NCBI RefSeq assembly: GCF_954871325.1
Contig: NC_088776.1
Coordinates: 56,523,301 to 56,587,300 of the forward strand
Direction: 5' to 3'
Source: Gordionus sp. m RMFG-2023
Lineage: Eukaryota > Nematomorpha > Gordioida > Chordodea > Parachordodidae
DNA: 64,000 nt
Made by a program: the position numbers and the translations under genes. The notes under the pieces are model-generated. The model worked only from the letters and a program-made list of their open reading frames with translations. It was not told the DNA's origin and searched no databases. Positions 1-12,732 of this stretch are shown here, in pieces. Within the stretch, counting starts at the first letter, position 1, and the number at the start of each line of letters is the position of its first letter.

Positions 1-2933
1 CTTAAATCCCATATTCATTGAAATAAATGCATGACATTTTCGTGTCTCTGGAATTCTTTTGGCCGTTAAAAAATTATATAGATTTCAACGTTGTTGATAA
101 TATATATAATCTAAGGATATCAATTCTCGCAGCAAGTTGAAGATTTGCTCTAGCTTTTAATCTCTTAGTAATTCCTTTTAAACTGTTGCAAGGAGTTTTG
201 CTATGTGCAGTTTCAAGAAAATACTCAGTTTCAATCCTAAAATCATTATAGTTGTTATATTTCTATTACTTTGACATATATTTTTATTTATCTCTTTATT
301 AATATAAATTATTTTGCCTCTTTATTTCAATATATCTATGATTCTATGAATATTTCTTTATTTATTTTATATAAAAATTTTTTTTTTTATATCATCATCC
401 AAAATCATAATAATCATTAATAATAATAAAGTAATATATAATAAAGTTTTATATTCCAAAAAAATATAATAATTTTTTATTCCTAAAAAAATCTTTTTTT
501 TTTAAATATAACAATTCCGAGAAATCTACATTATTAACTTTCCTCTTAAAGAGAGTCTTATCTATTTTGGATTTTGACCTCGTGTATTTTTTTATTTTCG
601 TATCTTGCCTCCATTTCCTTCCCCTTCGATCTGGAAGTTGGTAATCTTGGATGTCGATTTAGTCTTGTTGGAATTCGTAAATACATGTCTAATTCTTTGA
701 TCGCCAGTTTACTATTTTTTTTTGTTTCCGAGCTCTTTTAATTTAGTCTGTCTGAGGTGTAGATTCATCGTCCAAGAGTTATACTAAAATATTTTTTATT
801 TTAATAAACAAATTTGCATTCCTTTTTGGCTGAATATTTTCCCTTGATTTTCACTTTCTCGATATGAGCATAATCGAGTTTAATCTCTATATTGTGAGAT
901 TTTAATGAAATATTCAAAGTCCGTTATCATTATTTAATTCGATTTTTTCTCCTATGTTTGTCCTTAAAAATATTTTTCATTTTTATATCTTAATAATTAT
1001 GGTTTGAGACTTGAGTTTTACATCAATTTTATTACACTTCTGTGAAATCATTTGCATGGTTATAGCGTGTAATTTATTCTTTGATACTAAATCCTTTAAA
1101 TATTTTTTCCGTTTCGAAGTGACTTGTCTTTTTCTTCGATATTGATAAAAATATTAAACTAAGAATCTACGGAATCGTTAAGAAGTCATATGAAAAGACG
1201 TAAACTGGTAATTTTTTTGAGTGGAGTACTTGATCTCTAACTTTTTTAGTTTCATTTATCCATTATATTGTCATTATTATCATTTTTGTATTCGTGTTTA
1301 TTTTATCAATTATTTATCATTATTGTTTTCTTCATATTTTTGAAAGTGACCATCATGGTCTATCACGGGTTCCTTCCCCTTTAAAATATTTAACATACTT
1401 TAGATCCATAACATTTTTAGGCATGGCTCTTTGGACTAAATATATATATATATATATCGTTGAATTGTATGAGAGAATAATTATCGCTTTCTTTTTTTAG
1501 TCCGTAATATATTTTCCACAAAATGCACTTCAAGTCTTAGAATAATATTGGCAAAATTTTCTCCGAATTGTTTTGTAAATGTCATTATTGATAAATATTT
1601 TTTAGAAGTTTCACAATATTCACATATTCTTTATACAACATTGACATTCCCTTTCCGTAAATTGCGCTATTTTTTTCCCAGTCTCCACGGGTTGTTTTCG
1701 TTGCCAAGTCGCTTTTGTTATATTACACATTATTCAAAGTTTATTTTTTCATACTTTATTATTCACAATAAAAAAATAATTTCTTTCTTTTATCCAAATT
1801 CAAATAATCATTAATAATCAAAAAAGATGATTTATATATAAAATTTTATATTCCAAAAATAAAATAATTTATTCCTAAAAAAAAATTAATTTTATCAAAT
1901 ATAACAATTCGAGAAATTTATATTCATATCAATAATGGTTGTATAGGAGCTTTTTATGTTTTTATGCTGGGTAACAGCTCCATCAGAAAAATAAAAAATT
2001 ATTTGAACCTTATCAAATTTTACTTTAAAGGAAGAATAAATTTAATTTTAAATAAATTAGAGGAACAAGTAGTTTGTTTTAGACTGATATAACGTAAACT
2101 ATTTTCGGTAATAAATCACAAATGGAGAAGATTATAATAATCTTTAAAATAAATATATATTTCTAGACTAAAAAGATAATTAATCATTCGGCAATGAAAA
2201 AAAATAAACTACAATATTCACTCATAAAGTTGCTTTATCATAAATCTCGAATTTTAAAAGAATTCTTTTGAGGAACTAATATCGTTCTTCAGATGATGAA
2301 TATTGAGCTCACATTTTATTATCATAGTTGTTGCTATTACTTTTTACAGAATAATTATAATTTAAATGCTTCCAAATTAAGGTGTTCTGCGTTATAAAAT
2401 AATATAAAATATATATAAAAAACTTAAAATAATTGTTTTTTTTTAGTTTTTAATGCTATTATTTACATATATTACCTATAGGATAAAATAGAATTTATAT
2501 ATTACTATTTATAGTAATAGTAATAATTCTTGGCGCAGTTCTCATCCCAGCTTAGGATTTTGTATAAATAATAAGAAGTGTAATGTCAATCCGTAAAGAA
2601 AATTTGAAACAAAAAAAAGCAATTTTTATTTTATAGCTATTTCCGGCTTTATCCGGATTTAGACTTATTTTCAATAAAATAATTTTTTTTATCATATTAA
2701 GAAGCTATAGTAGAGCTATTTAATAATATTTTTTTAGCTTAATTACGTTTTGAGATATTTAAAATTAAATATAGAGTATTTTGGAATTTTGTGTTTCTAA
2801 AGTTGGCTTTTAAAAGTAAAATTTTTACCTTTTTATTAGTTAGTTTATATACTACCGACATACAAATTTTTAAACAAATATAAGGGGTGTCGGGATGTGA
2901 ATCAAATTTTTTTATTGATTTAATATGGAATAC
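1..2933. mobile_element. X-family DNA transposon copy (left part outside the window)
   Basis: The last 340 bases (about 2590-2933) are a diverged copy of the right terminal repeat of the complete-looking X element at 45170-46900: CCGGTTTAAC becomes CCGGCTTTATC, and GGGGGTCGGG becomes GGGGTGTCGGG. The interior at 1-250 and 1920-2100 matches the interiors of the other X copies. On the minus strand about 1-230 contains a coding remnant with HSKTPCNSLKGITKRLKARA. That resembles the H-G-K-x-x-C-D-x-x-G-G stretch I recall from uncharacterised transposon-borne proteins of invertebrates. A second pair of related patches (360-540 and 1790-1920) suggests nested or duplicated parts. Short frames at 1294-1500 and 1548-1814 show no gene features. 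Confidence 0.6.
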
Positions 2934-3286
2934 AACAAATATAAATTAATTATTATTTTTTTAGATGATTATATAATGTTTTAAATTAAGTTGAATATCT
3001 ATTATAATTTCTTGAAATAAAAACTATCAAAAAAATAATATTGTAAAAATTAAAATGAAGTTTTCAGCTTATTTAGATATTACCCCTGACCATTAACCTT
3101 TCATATGAATATATTACGACATAAAAATTTTCTTTATATATATGTTTTTTTATAATTCATATTAATAATCATTCATGTTGTGAGTAATGCTATGTTTATT
3201 CTTTGAAATGAGTTGTGTTTAACTGTTTTCTTTTTATTTCAATAAATATCATCATTATATTTTATTAATATCATTTTCTCTTTTAG

Positions 3287-3319
3287 TAATCCAAAACCGT
3301 ATCCACGAGAGATTAAAGG
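3287..3319 (+). CDS. Micro-exon E1 (33 nt)
   Basis: The acceptor is TTCTCTTTTAG and the donor GTAAAAG. The open frame reads IQNRIHERLK between two leading bases (TA) and a trailing G. Frame 1 would start with TAA. It is the first exon found in the window. The A unit before it is cut off by the X element ending near 2933, so earlier exons may have been lost or lie left of the window. Confidence 0.72.
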
Positions 3320-3966
3320 GTAAAAGTTTTTAAATATAAGGACAAATCCCCGTGTTATGAAAATCTTACTTTTAAAAATAAGACACTAACATTATTATCA
3401 TTTGCCGAAAGACGTGCTTATTAGCTACCATTTTTAAAGTGCTGACTAAAATATACTTATTCATATTTTCTAAGGGGAGGAGGTCCACTTAAAATCCTTT
3501 ATTTTATTATATAATAAATCAAACATTTATAAATATTTAAAAAATAATATATTATTGATATTAAGAGAAATCAGCTTTTTCATAAAGGATTTTTTTTTTA
3601 AAAAAATCACGTTTTGATTAATCCCTCTCTTCAAAATATTTTAACTCCTAATACCCCCAGTAATTTTATCCATTTCATCTGAAAGATATTTAGAATCTAT
3701 TAGCACCAATCATTAACCCGCTTATTAAGATATTGACCCTGACCTTTACCTTCTCTTATATAATGACTTCTTATTAAAAATATATTATCGGCATGAAAAT
3801 TTATTTTATTATTTAATTTTTTTTAATCAAAATTCATATTAATAGTCATTCATGTTTTGAGAAATGCAATATTATTTATTTTTTTAAATTCATTCGCCTT
3901 TGAATCATGGATCACTTTTTTTTTCAGTAAATATAATCATTATATTCTATTTAATCCCCCTTTTAG

Positions 3967-3996
3967 AAATCATAAATGTAAACGGATATATAAATG
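3967..3996 (+). CDS. Micro-exon E2 (30 nt)
   Basis: The acceptor is CCCCCTTTTAG and the donor GTAAATAC. The frame reads IINVNGYIN with leading AA and trailing G. It is one codon shorter than the usual 33 nt. The intron separating it from E1 is only 647 nt, because that A unit carries a large internal deletion. Confidence 0.7.
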
Positions 3997-5711
3997 GTAA
4001 ATACTTTCATATATAGCAAAACAAGCTCTTGACACGCCAACGTTATCATTATCTTTAAAATAAATAGTTGGATAGCGTTTTTGACTAATAATAAATTTAC
4101 AAAAAAATTTTTTTGGTTTTTAAAAAATAATATATTAATTGATTATTAAAAGAAACATATATAGTAAAAGTTTAATAAATAACTTTCTTGTGATTAATAT
4201 ATGCTGACAAAAATCTTTAAAGATATCAAGCTTCAATTAAACTAATAAACGATAGATTATTGAGCAAGACATTGGCTGATGTCTAGCCATTATAATGTGA
4301 CAATATGATCAGTTTTGAGAAATATAAACTAGGATTAAATACTTATGATAAGTATTGCATTATAATTTGGGTTTTCATCACCTTTGGGAATTCTTTAAAT
4401 ATTTATACAATTTTCTACAATATTACAATCATTTCTATGTTTTTTTAATGATTCCATATCTAATCGGTTAAATTTTCAAAGTATTTATTAAATAAATATA
4501 AATGATAATAAAATACCCCTAAACACTAATGTTTATAAAAATTTGCGTAGTTTTATTGGTCACCCTTACGATATATGTTATCACTCTATATAGAAATCTT
4601 GGAAAATTAATAGTATGTATCTGTTTGTTGGATTGGACCTTGCTATGCACTGATATATAAAGCTACCTAGATAAGCCATTTATTTAAATAGGTATCAATA
4701 AAAATACACCATATGTTTATATTTAAATTTAATAAAAACTTAAATTGAAAGAAAACGATAATGGCATGTCAGCAAGTGAATAGAATACAGAGAATCTTTA
4801 AGATGCATTTATAAATGTATGAACCTTAGTCTAGGTACAAAATTTAGAATTAGTTTTGAACGTAGTTTTGAAAAAAAAATATTCTCTCTAAATAATATAA
4901 AATCTTATAATTTAGAAATTTGATCAAATAAACGTTTTAATTTTGTTTTAATTATTTAGAGAATATAATATTATTTTAAATTAATATAAATATAATATAA
5001 TTTTTTATATATATATATTGTTTTAAATTATTGTTTAGGTCTATTTTAACTTTTAAATTAATTTTATGTAAAATCTATAAATAATGTTTATATACATTAA
5101 AATAAAGTTTTCAATATAATCGAACAGATGAACTTTTTCATAAGGGTTTAAAGATATTACTCTTGTTTTACATTATTCCTCAAAATAATTTAACTCCTAA
5201 CACCACTCGAAATTTTATCCATATCACATAAAAGATATATAGAATCAAAGAACTTATATTTTTTCCTTTTATTTATACGCTAATTTCCTTACCTTTAACT
5301 TCTCTTATCTATTAAATTCTTATTAAAAATATATTTTGAAATTTTATTAAACTATATTTTTTTAATTTCTATCTTAGCTTTATTTTTCAATATCCGAACC
5401 CATAATTGAACATCCTATGCAATGTAGAGATTTTGGCCATTTTGTTGCCTATTATAATGTTAGCGCTAAAAGGGATCTTGAATCTCAATCAATAAATTAG
5501 CAAGAATTTGATTTTAAATAATTGTTCTTTACTTATATTATTTTACTATTATTATAACTCATCTTGATATAAACTTTCGATTATAATAAATTTTCTTTAA
5601 AAAAAATACTCATTCATGTCTTGGGTATTAGCTTTTTAATTATGAATGTTTAATTTCTTTTTATTTCAATAAATATCATCATTATACTTAATTAATATTA
5701 TCACCTTTTAG

Positions 5712-5744
5712 AAATCAAAGTTAATGTAGCCAATGATTTTAAAA
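5712..5744 (+). CDS. Micro-exon E3 (33 nt)
   Basis: The acceptor is TCACCTTTTAG and the donor GTAAAAAA. The frame reads IKVNVANDFK with leading AA and trailing A. Both other frames are stopped (TAG in frame 1; TAA and TGA in frame 2), so this is one of the more informative copies for fixing the phase. It begins with the common AAATCAAAG start. Confidence 0.75.
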
Positions 5745-6722
5745 GTAAAAAATTTTGAATATAAGGAAATCATAAGTATCGTTATCTCTTACTTTTAAAA
5801 ATAACACGCTAGCGCTATCGTTATTTTCTAAAAGAGTGCTACCGAACTTATCACAATTAAATATCGTGTTTATTAGCTACCATTTTTGGTAAAAAAATAA
5901 ACAAATAAATTAATTTTTTTTTGTTTATAATTTTAAAATCAACATTTATAAATATTTAGTAATATATTTATTGAAGTATATCTAAACTATAAAAAATAAT
6001 TATCCAATATCAGCCCAACTAAAATGTTTATGATATATTATCAAGTTAAGCATTTGGTTGAATTATAGCAATTATAAAATAGACAATGATTTTTAGAGTC
6101 AGTTTCTGAGAAAAATCTTAATGTTTACTAACTAGGCTTAATGTTTACTAACTAGGCTTAATTGATGTGTTTTGAATTAATTCTTATTGGGGTTTTGTCA
6201 CCTTATGACAATTTTCAAATATTAACCCGTCAGGCTGTTTTAATAATCATCCTTACAAACTATTTTATTAAATAATATTTAAATTTTGATATAATGAATC
6301 ACTTCTACTTTTTTTTGTTGGGCTCTATCAATTGATTTATAATACTAATTAATCATTTTATTTATTTATATGTGATCAATAATCGATAAGTGACAGGCCT
6401 TTCTGGTTACCCATATAAATATATATACATCACCTGGTAGATATATTATCAAATAGCTCCTATCATTCACCTTCTTATTTAGATCTTGATCCTAGCTTTT
6501 AATTTCTCTTATTTAAGGATTTATTAATAAAAATATAACATAGACGTATAAAAAATTTCAGATATAATTTATTTAATTTATCAAAATATATATAAATAAT
6601 CATTCAAGTTTTGAGAAATGCAATTTCGTTTATTTTTTAAAATTTATTCGCTTTTCATGAATGTTTTACTATTTATTTTTTATAAATAAATATAATATTT
6701 CATTAATATTATCATCTCTTAG

Positions 6723-6755
6723 ATATCATTGAATCTACCAAAAAAGAATATAATG
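6723..6755 (+). CDS. Micro-exon E4 (33 nt)
   Basis: The acceptor is ATCATCTCTTAG and the donor GTAAAATT. The frame reads IIESTKKEYN with leading AT and trailing G. Frame 2 meets TGA at its third codon. The pyrimidine tract is a little shorter than in most copies. Confidence 0.74.
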
Positions 6756-7993
6756 GTAAAATTATTAATATAAGATAAATAACTAATATTTCTAACTCCT
6801 ACTTTAAAAACGACACGCTAACGTTATCGTTATTTGCCTCAAAAGTACGGTCCTAGCAAAAATCTCAAAAATAAATCGCGCGCTTATTAGCTTTCATTTA
6901 AAAAAAGTTGATTGACTATAATAATATTTTTTTGTTTATAATTTAAAAATCAAAATTTATTATAGAATATATTTATTGATTATAAAAAAATTTAAAATCA
7001 AAGTATAAAAATAATATTTTTATCATTAATATCTGATGACAACAAATATTTGTATCATGAGATGAAGCTTTAATTATAATAAATGAGGAATTATCCAGAA
7101 AAATATTGGCCGAGCTATTGCAATTGTAAGAAAATGATTTTTAACTAAATAGTTTTGTAAACAAATGCTTTCAATATTAACGCATTAGTTAACGAAGTTC
7201 ATTTTTTTTCTGAACGCATTGCATTTTATGAAAGTGAACGCTTTAGAATTTTGGTCCGTTGTACTTAAATGCGTTGAATTTTATTTAGAAATGTTTACAG
7301 GATTAGTATCTACTAGGCTAGGAATATTCGATGTGGTTTGAATAAAACTTTTTGGACTGTCGTTAATTTTGAAGATTCTTAAAATATTTACCCAAATTTC
7401 TATAATATGATATTTAAAATGTTTCATCATTGTTAAAAAACGTGTCTGCTACCCGGACTGCTATTTAAACCTTCAGACCACATAATAAATAAATATAAAT
7501 GATAATAAAAAATCCCCAATTAAGACAACTATTGTAATAAAAATTTTCATAGTTTAATTATCACCCTTATGAGATATTTTGCTACTCTATATACAAAATT
7601 ATACTTTTCGAAGACAATAATGTAATTGCATTTGTTCTATATTTTTTGTTGCACCGTTCTATCCACTGATATATAATGCTACCTATAGTTAATTTATTTA
7701 TATCCAATAAAAATAGTCTAGCAATATGCCATTTTTGAAAGATATAGAATGGCATAGTCATTCCCCCCTTATTTAGATATTTACCGAGACCTTTATCTAT
7801 ATCTTATATTTTATCTTTTTATTAAAAAAATATTTTCGATATTTCTTTTAAATATTATTTTTTATTTTTTTTAAATTTCATATTAATAATCATTCATATC
7901 TTAAGTACTTTTGAATCATAGATGTTTATTCTCTTTTTATTTCTATAAATATCATTATTATATTTTATCAATATTTATTATTCACACTTTTAG

Positions 7994-8026
7994 AAATCAA
8001 CAGCTTAGCTCACTATAATTTAAAAA
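7994..8026 (+). CDS. Micro-exon E5 (33 nt)
   Basis: The acceptor is CACACTTTTAG and the donor GTAATAAA. The frame reads INSLAHYNLK with leading AA and trailing A. E7 at 12700 is base-for-base identical, because both lie in a recently duplicated block. Confidence 0.74.
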
Positions 8027-9701
8027 GTAATAAATTTTTAATATAAGGACAAATAATTAGCTAACCCCTACTTAAAAATGATACGTTACTGCTCTCCTTA
8101 TTTGCCCGAAAAGAAGCGCCCTGCCAAATATCTTAAAAATAAAGCTTCCATTTTTATAAAGTCGATTGACTAAATAAATATTTACGAATATATAAATATT
8201 TTATTGTTTATAATTTAAAATTCAAAATTTATAATATAATATATTTATTGTATATAAATTAATTTATAAAATTAAAATATAAAAAATAATTTTCTAGTCA
8301 TTAATATCTGATGACAAATGAATATTTGCATCAAGAGATAAAGCTTTAATTTTATTAATAAATGAGGAATTATCCAGAAAAATGGCTGATCTCTAATTGT
8401 AAAATAGATAATGATTTTTACCGTCATTTCTGAGAAATTTATCAATGTGTACTAACTAGGCTTAGATTAATCGATTTGAATGAATAAATTTCTTTTGGTG
8501 CCATCACCATTGGAGATTCTTATAATATTTGCCCAATTTTTTATAATATTATATTTATCATGCTTCATCAGTTTTTGTTAAAAGACGCAATAGCTACTCA
8601 AATAGCTATTTAACCTTCAAATAATAAATAAATATAAATGAATGTGAAAAATTCTCAATTAAGAAACAAACTTTAGTTATAAAAATTTGCGTAGTTTTAA
8701 TGGTCGCCCTTAGAAATTTTACTACTCAATATGGAACATTTTACTTTTCGATAATAATAATGGAAAAATATGCATCTGTTCTACCCTTTTAATTGGGCCT
8801 GTTCTATTCACTGATATATATAATACTACCTTGACATACTATTTATTTAAAATATAACAATAAAAATAAACTAGCGATATGCCATTTTTTTTTACCTATA
8901 TAAATATATTTACAAATTTTATGAAAACTTAAATTTAAATAAAACTAATCGACATTTTTCAAAGATTTTACAAAATGTTTTTTATGAATGAATAAATCAT
9001 CAGTCTAGGTAGGTATATATATTAATGGTTCTATAATTATCATGGCTTACAAAAGTAAAATTAGTTTTAAACATATATTGAAACAACATTTTACTTATAT
9101 AAATTAAAAAAAAATATATTAATCAAATATTACGCTTTAATTTTTTTTATATTTGATTAATCATTTAAATAATATAATAATAAAAAATTAAAATATATAT
9201 AAATAAAATATAATTTTGTTAGATGACCATATAATGTTCTAAATTAAAAAATCTATTTTAAATTTTTTAAAGTAATTTTATATAAATACTTTCAAGAAAA
9301 TTATATTTTTAATAAAAATTAAGTTTTCAAATATAATATTAAACAGATTAATTTTTCCAAAAATTTTTTTTAAAAAATATGACGCTTTGATATACCCCAC
9401 TTCTCAAAATAATTTATCTCCTAACACCAACGGAATTATATCCATATCACATGAAAATTATATAGAATCATAGTGCTTCTATTCTTCCCCATTATTTATT
9501 TACTGATTATCTGACCTTTACTATCTCATTGACTTTTTATTATAGATATATAAAATTTTTTATAGATAGAATATTTTTATAATTATCAAAATTCATTTTA
9601 AACTTCTATTATGTCTTAAGTATTCCTTTTGAATTATCACAGTTTATTTTCTTATTTCAATAAATTTCATCATTATATTTTATCATAATTCTTCCTTTTA
9701 G

Positions 9702-9728
9702 ATATGGCACATTTCAAAAATATATCAA
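9702..9728 (+). CDS. Micro-exon E6 (27 nt)
   Basis: The acceptor is CTTCCTTTTAG and the donor GTAAATAT. The frame reads MAHFKNIS with leading AT and trailing A. It is the sister of E8 and E9 in the same duplicated block, but lacks one codon and has His where they have Gln. The length difference from its 30-nt sisters is exactly three bases, as expected if the frame is under selection. Confidence 0.72.
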
Positions 9729-9893
9729 GTAAATATTTTCAAATATAAAGACTAATCTCCAGTGTTAGTTGTTAATATTTATAACATGCTAATCGTCATT
9801 TGCTTAAAAGTGGCTTGCTACCGAACTTATCAAAAATACACATATAGCTTATTAGCTATAAAAATGTACAAATAAATTAAATTTTTTTGTTTA

Positions 9894-10003
9894 TTAAAAA
9901 TCAACATTTATAAATATTAAATGATATATTTATTGATTAGAAAAATGGTTAAAATCAACATTTATAAATATTAAATGATATATTTATTGATTAGAAAAAT
10001 GGT
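9894..10003 (+). repeat. Tandem duplication of about 53 bp
   Basis: A stretch beginning AAATCAACATTTATAAATAT occurs twice head to tail. Block copies 2 and 3 have it once or in altered form, so the doubling is private to this unit. Confidence 0.8.
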
Positions 10004-10679
10004 TTATATATTTAAACTATAAAAATAATTATCTCATATTTGCTAACAAAAATTCTTTGTATCAAGAAAGCTTTAATTATGTTGATGAATGATATATTAT
10101 CCAGCTAAGAATTGATTGGCAAAACTCTAGCAATAATAAAATAGACAATAATTAAGTCAGTTTCTGAGAATTAAAATAATATGTTAATTAGGTTAGGATT
10201 AATCAATGCAGGCGCGTACGCAGGAATTTAGACTGGGGGTGGGATAATAAATTTTTTTAAGAAATAATATTTTTAATTAAAAATACTAAGCATAAATTTA
10301 TTAGGATTAATAACTTTTCTAATACACAATTTTAAATTAATGTGAATTAAAAAAATTATATATATAAACCGGCATTTAAATGTGAATCATAAAATATAAA
10401 GTGAATATAACCCACGATATGAATCACTTAAATGACCCAAAATTGAAATTTGAATTTTTTGAGCTTTTAAAATATACAAAGTATAAAAAATTTAAATGTT
10501 GTAAATATAAATTAATACACAAAAAGTTTCATAGGAATAATTGTATTTTGTATGTTTTGAGCTAATTTTTCAATTATCAATCCTTGCTTGGCGTTAAATG
10601 TCTATGAATATTCAAAAGATCCAAATCATTCAATCTACTTTCAGATGTTGTATTTCATAGGTATGTTTTTCACAGACTT

Positions 10680-10990
10680 GCAGGCCCGGCCCCCGAGCTG
10701 GACTGTATTTTAATTTTTTTAAATATACCCAGGCCGGGCTCGTAATTTTTTTTTAAAAAACACCCTGGCTGGGCCTGAAAATTTTTTAAGAAAAAATATC
10801 CGAGCCGAGTTGTATATTTTAAAACCAAATATTTGAAATCGCCATTATTAGCTATAAATATCAAAAATAAATATAATTTATTTTAAAAAATTCGGGCTGA
10901 GCTAGCCGGGCCGGGCCTGAAAATTTTTTTAAAAAAAACCCGGGCCGGAAAAAATTTTTAAAAAAAATCTGGGCCTGGTCCTGCAAATGG
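10680..10990. repeat. G+C-rich tandem repeat inside hAT1
   Basis: Runs such as GGGCCGGGCCTGAAAATTTT alternate with poly-A and poly-T tracts every 40-80 bases. This is by far the most G+C-rich patch of the window. The apparent 64-codon frame through it is a by-product of the repeat and not a gene. Confidence 0.7.
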
Positions 10991-11888
10991 TACCTCTGCA
11001 AGGCTCTGTTATTCTTCTTAAAAAAGTGAATGTTCTCTCATTAGTTTACTAAAGAGCTGCTAATATATATATAACCATTTTAATAATTGGGAGTATAATC
11101 TAAAATGTGTTTGAAATAAAAAGCATCCATAGCATTTTTTGGGACTGTATCAACCATAGTTAATCTTTTAATCATAGTTATTCAGCTAATAAGGCATAAT
11201 AAGATATTTTAACATCTTCATGATAAAAATATAACAAATATTTATATTTTTTTTCTATCACCATATGATGTTTTATAATACTCTTTTACTGATCCTATAT
11301 TAATGTTTTGATGATGAGCTTGCTTGCTGCAAGTCGAGGGGGACAAATATTTAACACGTATAGCTCTGCTTTTGACTCAACAATAACATATAAAATATGA
11401 AATTCTTCAACAACACTAGCTCTATTTCCTTGAGTTCTAATAAAATTCTCTCCGCTATTCTCATCTTCTTAATCAAGTCAATGTTATGTTTTTGAAAAGT
11501 ATTAGATAAAATAGTTGTATAATTAAATAATACATTCTAATGAGAAAAAAAATTTGGAATAAGTATTGAATCCAATAATTTTCTTGCTTCTGAGGAAATA
11601 TTTCTTTCAAGCCATTGTGATATTTCAGTAATAGCATTAATAATCAGCTCTTCTAACTCCAAAATAGCTGTTACTATGGCGGAGACTCTATCTCGTTGGA
11701 CAAGCTTGCAATTTTTTTCTCCCTGTTAGACAAGGAGTTTCAGAGATAATTATTATTTTATTAGAAATTTAGATAAATATTACGCCACTAAAATTTGAAA
11801 ATAATAGGTAAATTACGCCAAGGAAAACTTGAAATCGAAATTGATTGATAAAATAACTTAGTAGATGAATGCGATAAATAAATGTAAT

Positions 11889-12060
11889 TAAATATATATA
11901 TATATATATATACATATATGTATATATGAGATAAGAATAAATATTAACAAATATAAATTAATATTAACAATAATATTTTTGAAAAATATTTTTGAAAAAT
12001 ATTTTTGAAAAATATAATCCGGCATCTGCATTTTTTGGCTTTGGGGGGGGGGGGATTTGT
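11889..12060. repeat. Simple repeats at the right end of hAT1
   Basis: An AT microsatellite (11889-11932) is followed by three copies of AATATTTTTGAAA and a run of G just inside the right terminal repeat. Confidence 0.8.
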
Positions 12061-12699
12061 CCCCCTATCATCCCCCAGTCCGCTGCGTACGCGCCTGAAT
12101 CAATGTGATTTGAATAAATTCTATTTTGATTTACCCATTTTTCAATAATAATGTATTTATTTTAATGGTTATTGTTAAATTACGCGATAGCAATTTAAAC
12201 CTTCAGACCACATAATAAATAAATATATATGATAATAAAAAATTCCCAATTAAGACAACTATTGTCATAAAAATTTTCATAGTTTAATTATCGCCCTTAT
12301 GAGATATTTTGCTACACTATATACAAAATTATACTTTTCGAAGACAATAATGTAATTGTATTTGTTCTATATTTTTTGTTGCACCGTTCTTATCGTTAAT
12401 TTATTTATATCCAATAAAAATAGTCTAGCAATATGCCATTTTTGAAAGATATAGAATACATAGTCATTCCCCCCTTATTTAGATATTTACCGAGACCTTT
12501 ATCTATATCTTATATTAAAACTTTTTATTAAAAAAATATTTTCGATATTTCTTTTAAATATTATTTTTTATTTTTTTTAAATTTCATATTAATAATCATT
12601 CATATCTTAAGTACTTTTGAATCATAGATGTTTATTCTCTTTTTATTTCTATAAATATCATTATTATATTTTATCAATATTTATTATTCACACTTTTAG

Positions 12700-12732
12700 A
12701 AATCAACAGCTTAGCTCACTATAATTTAAAAA
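12700..12732 (+). CDS. Micro-exon E7 (33 nt), identical to E5
   Basis: Same boundaries and same peptide (INSLAHYNLK) as E5, in the copy of the block that begins near 12198. The hAT element at 10209-12097 lies between E6 and this exon. If both E5 and E7 are spliced in, the protein contains an exact internal repeat. Confidence 0.73.

Larger units (their letters stand above)
7468..9890 (+). repeat. Recent duplicated block, copy 1
   Basis: It is nearly identical to 12198-14600, and its right part (from about 8209) to 14606-16285. It carries E5 and E6. The first two copies share the junction motif ATTTAAACCTTCAGACCACA at their left end. Confidence 0.85.
2934..10200 (+). repeat. A-repeat units carrying E1-E6
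   Basis: Direct, degenerate copies of one unit make up the introns around E1-E6. Landmarks that recur in fixed order are TACTAACTAGGCT, GATTCTTTAAATATTTACCC, CCACTGATATATAATGCTAC, GACCATATAATGTTCTAAAT and, just before each exon, TTTATTTCAATAAATAT. Copies differ by large internal deletions, so exon spacing varies from about 0.7 to 1.7 kb. Two short non-unit stretches interrupt it, near 5370-5590 and 7145-7310. The E3 unit has also lost sequence. Nothing else coding is seen. Confidence 0.85.
10209..12097 (-). mobile_element. hAT-superfamily DNA transposon (hAT1) with perfect TIR and target duplication
   Basis: Both ends carry the 15-base inverted repeat CAGGCGCGTACGCAG, followed a few bases in by GACTGGGGG in both orientations. 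It is flanked by the 8-base duplication AATCAATG (10201-10208 and 12098-12105). These are hAT hallmarks. The paralogous position in the next repeat block (16535-16542) has a single AATCAATG and no insertion, which gives a natural empty site. Minus-strand coding remains near 11580-11730 read like a hAT transposase (ILELEELIINAITEISQWLE), but no long frame survives. The interior also holds a G+C-rich tandem repeat at 10680-10990. It sits in the intron between E6 and E7. Confidence 0.92.

Noticed and set aside
1294-1814. Two + strand frames of 68 and 88 codons
   Set aside because: They lie in X-element sequence, are dominated by Phe, Ile, Tyr and Ser as expected from T-rich DNA, and match no family.
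10670-10864. 64-codon minus-strand reading frame
   Set aside because: It runs through the G+C-rich tandem repeat inside hAT1 and repeats the same few residues. It is a by-product of the repeat.
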